From Bigelowiella natans CCMP2755 (Eukaryota; Cercozoa; Chlorarachniophyceae): a stretch of DNA of 28,093 bases. Of this stretch, positions 11,807-20,392 are shown in pieces. A program made the translations under genes and the position numbers. How positions within the stretch are numbered: the first letter of the stretch is position 1; every line of letters begins with the position of its first letter. The DNA lies in assembly GCA_000320545.1 (NCBI GenBank), contig ADNK01000983.1, positions 1 to 28,093 of the forward strand, in the 5' to 3' direction. Under the pieces are notes generated by a model. That model was not told where the DNA came from, searched no databases, and saw nothing but the letters and a program-made list of their open reading frames with translations.

Positions 11807-11845
<39 letters not shown>

Positions 11846-11856
11846 ATGTAATATGT

Positions 11857-11892
<36 letters not shown>

Positions 11893-12062
11893 GTGAAATA
11901 TGAATGATATGTGGGAATATAAGTATCATCTTCATATCTCATATGGGGATATATCTATATCTGATCATCTACTATTAATAATAAGAATAATGATAGTCTT
12001 CAAAAATAAGTTCAATAGAGACTAAGATAAAAATGATAACAACGACAATAATGAAAAGGAGA

Positions 12063-12095
<33 letters not shown>

Positions 12096-12654
12096 GTGAT
12101 GATAATAGTGCCAATGATCAAACAATACATCCTAAATAAAATGTGTACCTGTCCGGTGTGGATTGTATGTTATTATAGAACCGTCTTAGTCATCGTGTGT
12201 CTATTGTTTCAGCGTACACTGGAGGGAGGGGGGGGGAGGAAAGAAAAGACAACATATTATTAAAGACAAATGAGGATGAGAAAGAACATAGTAACGACGA
12301 CAACAACTTTAAAACAGGGGGAGAAGGAGGAGAAGAAGGAGAAAACAGCAGCAGTAGCACCAACAACAACACAAACAAAGACAAGAAGAGAAGTGGTAAA
12401 GGCACAAATCACATTGCAGCATCTCCCTCCTCCTCCTCCTCCTTTTCATTACCAAGTTGTGCTCAAAAAGCTAAAGCTGCTGCAACAACAACAACATCAA
12501 AAACAACAACTACAACTACTACTACTGCTACTTCCTCGTCCTTGTCATCACCATTCCTCAAGACAGACCCAAGATCATGTTATCTTGTAAGTAATAATTA
12601 CGCACTCACACACTCACATTCATACACATACCCTCTACTTCCTCTCCTCCCCCC

Positions 12655-12691
<37 letters not shown>

Positions 12692-13493
12692 TGTGCGTGT
12701 GCCTGACATTCCTATTATGATTGATTCTTTATGAAATTGCACTTCTCCTCCTCTCCCTCCTCCCCCTTTCTCTATCATCTAAAAATAAGTGTAAGCGGCG
12801 TTTTCGAAGGCTTCATAATTTCTATGACCAGTTTTGTCCAGAATGTGCGGCATTGAATTGGCAGTAAGTGTTTTTCATTGATACATCATCATCATCATCA
12901 TCATCATCATCACCACTATCATTTGTTACCATAGAAAAAGGCTGCAAACTAGTAATCTATCTGGAAGAGTAGCACTTGTTACTGGGGTAGAGATATAGAG
13001 TCGATTGTTCCATTGACCTCCTCCTATATTGATATTGATTGATTTTGGGAAGAATTTGGACTCCTTCATTCTTTCTATTTGTTGCATATTGCGTAGTAAT
13101 AGTATATATTGAGAATGATGACGACGACAAGTCGTGTTCCTAACAAACAGTTTGTTGCAATGCTGTTCTGCTTTATTGTTATTTAAATATTACCTTCAAA
13201 TAAATCACTATAATGTGACAATAAATATTTATGATGAAAGTAACAAATCGCGCAATATTCCGATCTCCTAAAGAAACGACATCATATACCATTGAATTGT
13301 TTGTTGCCTCTCAATGGAAGAAATTATCATTATTTCCAAGGCAATATCAAACTAGTAGATACTATTTGAATCTGCTCATTATTCCATTATTATTTGTATT
13401 TGTATGTTGTTTACTATAGGCAAGGGTGAAAATCGGGTACAGAACAGCTTTAAAACTTCTCCGGTAGTAAGCAGTAAGTAGACCATAACCATA

Positions 13494-13525
<32 letters not shown>

Positions 13526-14557
13526 CATCATAAGGTATTTCATCATTATTATTTTTATTCACAAGGATGGTGTTGTTATGGTTTCGCATTTACCTACAAG
13601 GACTTCACTATTACTACTTCTACTACTATTTCTTCTATTACTACTACTACTATTACTACTACTACTATCTAGGTGTGGTTGCTTTGTCATCGCTACTACC
13701 AGGTGTTTGATCACGTCAAACTACAATATTTAAGCACTAGTTACTTACACATTAGTATTACTTGTTATTCTTACACGCAATAATAATAACAAGTATTTTA
13801 GTATTTCTTGTGGAAAGTTTGTAGTATAATAACACCATATTATTTTGTCATTGTACAACTAGTTATAGAGGTAGTAGTACTATTAGTCTTAATGGGTCTT
13901 GAAGCTGAATAACGAAGAAGAAGATGATGAAGAAGAAAAATAATAAGGGCAATCATAATATGATGAATATCACTATCACCATTTGGTGGTTATTCTTGTT
14001 GGTGGTGATGATGATGATGGCGATCTAAGAGTACCATGATTAAGATGTGCTTCATTTCCTCCTCATTGTTTGCAGTAAAAGTAATTTACCCCCCCCCTTG
14101 CTTCACCATTTGTTGCTCTTTTCTTCCTCCTCTATTTTTATGATAAACTCGTTCCTGATGCCCCTTTTCCTCCTCTTCTCTTTATTTCTTATTTATTTAC
14201 TTAGATTTCCACAAGATGCAGCTCGTCGTTATCACAAAGAGAAAGATTTCGAAAGCTGGAAGTAGTAGATAATACTGCCATATCCCTCAACACCCACACT
14301 TCACATTTCCCCTCCCCTCCCCCCCTCTAACGCCTGCTTGCGCTGCACTGCAATTTGTTACCTCCCCTCTCAGAAATCATCTTCAGATCATTGGAATGGA
14401 CTTTAGAAATACAAGGTGACTAAGCAATCACAGTAGTGTGAAAAGAAGAAGATGAATAATTAATAGATTATCAATAAATATACTACGGTATGCATTCCTT
14501 CCTCTATGCACAGTAGTTATGTCGTAGTAGTAGTAGTAGTAATATTTTGGCGTTTGT

Positions 14558-14600
<43 letters not shown>

Positions 14601-16679
14601 GTGTGTGATATTGTAGAGCAGTAGAAGACTTTTGCAACGATTTGGATAAGGCAAGTACCAGAGAAGCTTTTAGATCGATATACTTCAAAGACGTATATAT
14701 GTTGAAGATGAAGATGGAGATGAAGAGGATGTTAGTAGTGATGATGATTCCCGTACTTCTGCTAGTACTACTTACTACTACTACCACTACTACTACTATC
14801 TACTACTACTACTACTACTACTACTTCGTTTATGAAAATTAAGATGATCTGCAACCTACCTCTGATTATTGGATTTTATCGTGATCATGATTTTTATCAC
14901 ATTCTAACACATAATATTTAATAGTAATTAATGATAATACTAAGTTTACAATAAGACGACTCTATTGCTTTGATTTTAGTGCTTTTTAAACATAATATGT
15001 TGAGAATGACAATTATTACTGCATAATTTTTAGAATGCAAGACGACTGGATATTATTATAAACAACGCCTGCCAAACCATTCGAAGACCAACAACTTACT
15101 ACAAGCATCTTATCGAACAAGAAAGGCGTTCTACTGTAGGAGTTAACCACAACAACAACAACAACAACAACAATTACAACACAAGGAAGAAGAAGAAGAA
15201 GGAGGAGAAGGAGAAGAAGGAGAACCAAAATGATGATGAGTAAGGGATAAAAATACATCACGATGAAATATTCCAACAAATGCTGTTAAGAATCAGCAAA
15301 TACACAAACACACACACACACACACACACACACTCATATGTATATATAAAGGTATAAAATATTGATATATGTGTTCGTATGATATGTGATATGTGATATC
15401 GGAAGACTTTGTTGAAAGCAAGCCAAAGGCGTCTACTACGATACAATGTCCTACTACAGCAGAAACGAACAAGAAAACAAGCAATTTTTCCAGTCACGGT
15501 ATATTATGTGAATAAAGAGAAGGATGAGGAGAAGAGAAAGAATAGAACGTTGTTCTTCTCCTTCTTCGTGTTTCCTCTGATGATTGATTGATTGTAGTAG
15601 TCTGCGGTAGCCATTCACTTGTTTTCTATGTTTGTTGTTTCCAAATGCATGTATGCATGTATGATTATTTTTACCTTGTATAATAACGTTGATACACGGT
15701 GGACGAGTAGGACGATTTGTTGACAGAATAAAGAGATGATGCTGATAGGATGACGACAGTATCTTCTTTGATGATGACAGATCATGGAAAATAATAAGAA
15801 GCTGACAGCAGCAGCAGCAGCAGCAGGAAGAGGAGGAAAACAGCAACAGCAACAGGAAGCTCCTCCTCCTCCTCCTCCTCCTCAGTCCTCGTCCTCCTCC
15901 TCCTCCTCCTCCTCCTCCTCCACCTCCTCCTCCTCCTCCTCAGGAACGCCGCCGTTAGCATACCTACTTCCTTCATACGAGATGGCACAGGTACTGCTAG
16001 TACTACTACACTATGACTGGTCCTGGTAGTAATACCAGTAGGCCAGTGATGATGATGATACTACGTTAGTATTACCATCATATCATTTAAAAGGGAGGAC
16101 TTCTGAATATTTGGGTTGATAGTAGAAGTAATAGTAGTAGTAGTAGTAATTATATAACAATTATAATAAATTATATCATCACAATTACATCAGCATCACA
16201 TCCAGCAGCTAATAATACAACATATATTATCATACTTGTATGCATACATAATAATATAGCCCACAATAATAAGCTGTTACTATTTCTTCATCTTTCTCTC
16301 CTCCCTCTTATTGATTAGATTCCTGTGGCAGAAGAAGATATCAAGTACCAGCAGCAGCAGCAGCAGCAGCTCAAGATGATCGCCTCTTCCTCCTTGTCTT
16401 CTCACGATGATGATAATGATGATGAAGAAGAAGAGTGTAGCAGTTTCTCTGCATCATCACTATTTCCAAAAGGAAAGCTAGATATCAATGACCAACAGGT
16501 AGAATTAGTAGGGGTAGTAGTAGGATGGGAGGAATGATACTGGCGCTGCTGGAATTTCAACAAACACCAATATTATGATCATGTGTGTGCATTTGCCACA
16601 TCATCCATATTTTTGTGTTAGTAACTTCTTTAAGTTTTTGTCTTGTCTTTGTTATTTTTTATTCTTAATTCAACCAATG

Positions 16680-16712
<33 letters not shown>

Positions 16713-17549
16713 GTTTCTTATAAGGTTGATCTCAGGAGGACAAACTCATGGTTGCTCAAGTTAGAACAAATTGAAACTGTGGAAGCTGCAGAGGTGTGCA
16801 TGAAGATGGGAGGGGGGGCAGGGAAAGGGGCAGGGATGGCAATAAAATGTGATGATAATTCTTCTTCTTCTTCTTCTTCTTCTTCTTCTTCTTCTTCTCA
16901 ATTTGCTGCAGCTGGTTACACGGCGTAGTTGAAACAATAAACAAACACCACCAGATAATCATAATATCATCTGTTTTCCTGCTGCATGCTACGACTGCTA
17001 CTACTGCTGCTACCAAAACTACTACGATCTTACATTGCTGGTTGTTGTGATTTGCATTGGATGTGTTAATTCGGTCTACTGAATGCATGCTGCTGCTTCC
17101 ATACCATACTACGGGTCTTTGATAGGTTTTATGTATAAATACACTCGCCCCCTTCATAATCAATTCAAAATTGAAGAGGCTGATGGCGCGGAGCCATGAA
17201 ATAGATGAAAGAAGCAAGAAGAGTAGCAGACAACATACAAACCCCAGTAGTAGTACAGGTGAGAGCTTACGAGCTTAAATGCTGAGTATTGTTATGTTTT
17301 TACTATTACGTGATGATGATATACTACTCTTTTGGTATTGGTTAGTATGGTATTAATAATGCTGGTGGCGATAACGATGATAGTAATGATAAAACAATGT
17401 CGTTAGTGATTTCATGATGATGATGATGATAATGATGATGATGATGATGATGCTTACAATACAATCTCAGTTGTTCCAAAATTTATCATAAACGTCAGCG
17501 CTATGGTAACACAAACACAGACACACGAATAAACACAAACACAGACATT

Positions 17550-17583
<34 letters not shown>

Positions 17584-18108
17584 GTACATCCCCTCCCCCT
17601 CCCCACACACACACATATATCATATTTAGTGTGTGCACTTTAAGAGAACTACTATTACGTATTCTGATGATGATTTTCTGATATGAATAACAACATATTT
17701 TGATTCGTGTTAGAACAACCTGCTCATACATCCTTAAATTGTTGTTTAAATCGTTATTTACCTATCACACTACTACCTTTGCGAAATGACGTTTGTCTTA
17801 ATTCTTGAAGCCATTATTATTTTCATATCCTTTTTTTGTTCACAAATAAATGATATAAGGAAGGGAAATTCTACAGGCATAAGACTGCTAATCATCCTCA
17901 CACAAATATGGCCAAGGTAAGTTACTTGCAATATTCGTTACGCACATGATAAGGATGATGAAGATAATCTTGATGCTGATGAAAAATATAAATAATTTAG
18001 AATGTGAATAAATAAATATGTATATTTATAATTGATGGATGGACAGAATTTCATCACATAATGATCAAATCACATTGTGGAAGTATTGATTATTATGATC
18101 GGGCATCT

Positions 18109-18150
<42 letters not shown>

Positions 18151-18521
18151 GTATCCACAGCTGCTCTTTCGATTACTATCACATATATAGTGATGAAGGT
18201 CTACTAAATGATGCAAACATCTTGCTACTCCTCTATTATTATTAGGCCGCACTGAATATGATGACAAGAACTGCAGCTTCAGGTTTGATGACGACGGGCT
18301 GCTTTTGTGTGATGATATAGTGACAGAGAGATAATGATGTACTTCATATTTCTATTATGCATAAAGCTATTCATAAATTTCAACACATAGCAATAGTAAT
18401 ATTTGTAAGAAATGATGCTGTGAAATATTATTATTACTGCAGATGATATCTGAAGAAGTGTAGTACGATACACTAGATAGAAATCAAATACCTGTGTGTC
18501 TGTCTGTGTGTGAGTGTGTAT

Positions 18522-18562
<41 letters not shown>

Positions 18563-19355
18563 TATGTGATTGTATGCTTTCTAAATATTTTGTGTTAAAA
18601 AAGGCTATGCGGAAGATTTCATATTTATGAACTCCGTCGATACAGGGTGGATTAATGATGAAAACCCGTTGGAGGTAAATCATCATCAATAACAATAACA
18701 ACGACGGCGACATATAATTTACACAGTATTATTAAGGGTAAACGATAACAATGATAAAAGATTGTAGATCAATGCGGATAAAAGTGATTGACCGTAAATG
18801 AAATCATAACTTACCACCTATCTGTACCAAACATTTCTTTCATTTTTATTTGGTTCCTTCCATGGCAAACAAAAGTAATAATATCAACTATTCATAACAT
18901 CCGGTCCTTTATGATATTTCCTGAAAATTTTACAGAAAGCCAAAAAAATTGCAGAGAAGCAGAACTTTCAGGTGTGGCAGATACATCAACCTTTATATAT
19001 TGGATTATGCTTGTAAATAATATTTTTTTTTATTATCATATTATTGCGTCATTTCTATGATACGTATTGTCAAATTTTGTTATATTCTATTCTGTATCTG
19101 TATCATTATCATCATCATCATCATCGTGGTCCTTTGTTATGCTTAGACACCAATAGATGAAGTAGATGCAGCTGCTCGCATCCTTGACCCAATAATGATT
19201 GCAAGTAAGTCGTGTTATTGAAATCATCGCTCTTTTCCTCAATATGCAACCATTCTTCTTGCCAGTTCTCAGAAATTGTGCTCATATTCACAGTCAATAA
19301 AAGAATCTACATTTATGGGAAATTTTTGAAGGATTATAAACCTACCGAGTGGTAA
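7415..19355 (+). CDS. Zinc-ribbon short-chain dehydrogenase/reductase, about 33 exons, about 922 aa
   Basis: A single gene runs through about 12 kb of microsatellite-rich DNA; exons are listed in the next two entries. The model totals 2769 nt with every exon phase compatible. Order: acidic/basic and Thr-rich N terminus; C4 motif C78-x2-C81...C103-x2-C106; helical region; Asp- and Ser/Thr-rich linkers; second C4 motif C429-x2-C432-x14-C447-x2-C450; then an SDR domain. SDR landmarks are VALVTGARVKIGY (nucleotide-binding turn, about 469-480), ATTRFPQDAARRY, DIIINNACQT (NNA motif, about 549-557), FIINVSAMEG (catalytic-Ser strand, S814), HPHTNMAKAALNM and FMNSVDTGWINDENP. The usual YxxxK is T831-x3-K835, so the canonical Tyr is missing. 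I recall a protist, fungal and bacterial SDR subfamily with the same CxxC/LHNFY.xxCPxC head and HPHTNMAK segment. Substrate and cofactor are unknown. Confidence 0.85.
8221..8315 (+). repeat. Duplicated 3' splice-site segment with poly-C run
   Basis: In SDR intron 2, a segment containing GCATCATCGTGAAT followed by a C-rich tract and CACAG occurs twice in tandem. The upstream copy carries 18 consecutive C (8247-8264). The downstream copy ends in the acceptor used by exon 3 (8316). Use of the upstream CACAG would shift the frame, so it is probably a decoy or silent. Confidence 0.7.
9464..9616 (+). repeat. Two (GTAA)n arrays in SDR intron 5
   Basis: Arrays at 9464-9494 and 9598-9616 consist of tandem GTAA, so each contains repeated GTAAGT, the consensus 5' splice site. 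The 29 bases just before the second array (about 9566-9594) are preceded by a pyrimidine-rich stretch and CCAG. They translate as GESKEDFDS, which looks like a small exon, but including them would break the phase to exon 6. Confidence 0.75.
9901..10301 (+). repeat. 40-bp minisatellite, 10 copies
   Basis: Ten head-to-tail copies of a 40-bp unit starting GTTGATTTGTTGCATT lie inside SDR intron 5. Copies differ mainly at two sites (G/A at unit position 17 and A/G at position 30), and copy 8 has one extra T. Variants G..A and A..G alternate irregularly, which suggests unequal exchange. One frame is open across several units, but only because of the repeat. There are no spacers, so this is not a CRISPR array. 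Confidence 0.97.
10886..10975. repeat. Tandem duplication, 45-bp period
   Basis: Two copies of TGATTAAGGTG..G.TGTAGTGGATTATCATCATCAG start at 10891 and 10936, in SDR intron 8. Confidence 0.8.
12790..19355 (+). other. SDR gene, exons 14-33 (zinc ribbon 2 and SDR domain)
   Basis: Exons: 12790-12863, 12935-12986, 13420-13463, 13673-13702, 14205-14261, 14374-14415, 14617-14650, 15034-15135, 15406-15498, 15781-15990, 16319-16498, 16725-16793, 17126-17258, 17471-17505, 17860-17916, 18246-18282, 18604-18674, 18936-18971, 19147-19204 and 19294-19355 (stop TAA). Joined in phase they read continuously through conserved family blocks, for example GRVALVTG/ARVKIGY, NHLQIIGMDF, LDIIINNACQTIRRP, LFPKGKLDINDQQ/VDLRRTNSW, CINTLAPFIINSKLKRLM, INVSAM/EGKFYRHK, AALNMMTRTAAS and ILDPIMIA, ending KDYKPTEW. 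Exons 22-24 form a loop insertion with Ala, Gln, Pro, Ser and Asp/Glu runs made from in-frame microsatellites. Intron 20 (14651-15033) begins AG|GCAAGT, a GC-AG donor. Confidence 0.88.
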
Positions 19356-20392
19356 GAAATACGACGTGTTTTATTAAGCCGGGCCTTGCTAATTCTCCGA
19401 TTGTTCTCGCAAATGAAAATTTTTTTACTATAAAACTGTATGCTGATAGACACATTGCATGTTTATAACATGCACCTTGCTTCCAGTATCTTGATGATGC
19501 TGCAGGAGCTACACGCAGATGGATTAGACAACCAAAACTATAGACACAGTATATATAATATATATAATATAATATATATGATATATACGTATGTCTATTG
19601 TCAAAAGTTAAATACTTGGCGGTGAAAATATCATTGCTGCACCGAATCTTTCAGCTTACAATAGAAACTATGCTGATGCTGTGAATATTATATGCCTACA
19701 TGTCACACAGATGCGCGCATGTGTGTGATTTGTGAGTAATGCAAATGTGAGATCGGCCATACAATGCATATACGAAATGTGTGCGTGATACTATAAAGAT
19801 ACATGCAGCACATATGAGACGGATGTAATGATGTCATTGAATCTTTTAAATATTGTCAACCTAGCCAGTGTACGTAGCTACGCAAAGCAGCGGCTATAGC
19901 GCTTAGGTTGTATCTATTTGTCTCTGCTGATATGTGTTCTATGCATGTGCAGTGTACGTACGCGCAGCACGACGCACGCGACACACATGCGCATGGCATT
20001 TCTATCTAATGCATGATCGAAAGACATTGTATAGTAGGTGAATGAACGCAAGTATTAATTGAGCGCTGTAGCCGCAGCATCACATATAGCTACATCAGGA
20101 TGACTGCGTGGAAAATTCAATTGATTCCACAATAACCCGTGCAAACCCGGTAATGACATCCTGTATTATTCACACTTATTCTGTACGATATCTAGAGTCG
20201 AGCCCGACAACATGTACGGCAAACACATACATGCATTCGCGTGCATTGAACGCGGCGACACGTGCGAGTGATATCCCATACGCAAAGAGCTTATTATAGG
20301 GTTAACTGCGATCGTTCGATTCTTTTGTGCATTCGCTTTGCGGGGCGAACATGTATACATGCAATTGACAATCCGCGATAAAATGAATGCAT
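19356..20392. other. Convergent intergenic region with a GC-richer CATGCG/ACGCAC patch
   Basis: This is the 1-kb gap between the stops of the SDR gene (plus) and xylulokinase (minus), so it should hold both 3'UTRs and poly-A signals. From about 19,670 to 20,340 the base composition changes: many GCATGC, TGCGCGCATG, GTACGTACGCGC and CACGCGAC motifs appear, unlike the flanking AT-rich DNA. A similar texture occurs at 25,780-26,380 upstream of the retrotransposon gag, including a shared 13-mer CACATGCGCATGG. It may be an old solo LTR or element remnant. Open frames at 20108-20299 and neighbours show no recognisable motif. I see no gene. Confidence 0.5.

Larger units (their letters stand above)
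7415..12586 (+). other. SDR gene, exons 1-13 (N-terminal half)
   Basis: Exons: 7415-7674, 7972-8053, 8316-8480, 8759-8812, 8979-9035, 10367-10413, 10501-10523, 10743-10779, 11010-11044, 11336-11369, 11734-11789, 12027-12095 (or to 12107) and 12213-12586. Exon 1 ends CKGCGKLKP and exon 2 opens CEYSNRQWKK...CKSC, so one zinc motif is built across the splice. Exons 3-6 encode helical, charged sequence (for example RRAATKIIALQRKKLFE). Exons 7-10 are microexons of 23-37 nt whose phases (2,1,2,1,2) interlock. Exon 12 carries an Asp run from (GAT)n, and exon 13 carries Thr and Ser runs and ends DPRSCYL before a consensus GTAAGT. The polypyrimidine tract before exon 8 is a CTC microsatellite. Exons 7-12 are the least secure because they rest on phase and composition rather than family conservation. 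Confidence 0.7.
2267..18560. repeat. Microsatellite-dense tract spanning three genes
   Basis: Perfect or near-perfect SSRs recur every few hundred bases, mostly in introns: (CA) 2267-2294, 6169-6200, 11860-11891, 15307-15332; (GT) 12658-12689, 18527-18560; (TA) 5439-5471, 8494-8524, 9812-9842, 11809-11842, 14560-14596, 17551-17578, 18112-18147; (AG) 2985-3020; (CT) 3776-3815; (TTA) 2531-2560; (GGAT) 3340-3366; (TCA) 3438-3471, 16680-16711; (TCC) 3972-4005; (ACT) 4716-4791, 11371-11398, 11405-11445; (AAG) 11491-11524; (TTC) 16860-16898; (GAT) 17416-17452. The density falls abruptly after about 19.1 kb. This tract creates many spurious open frames. Confidence 0.95.

Noticed and set aside
12033-12263. 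Open frame with a poly-Met run
   Set aside because: It reads a (GAT)n tract in the Met frame. The Asp frame joins in phase to exons on both sides and fits the acidic linker.
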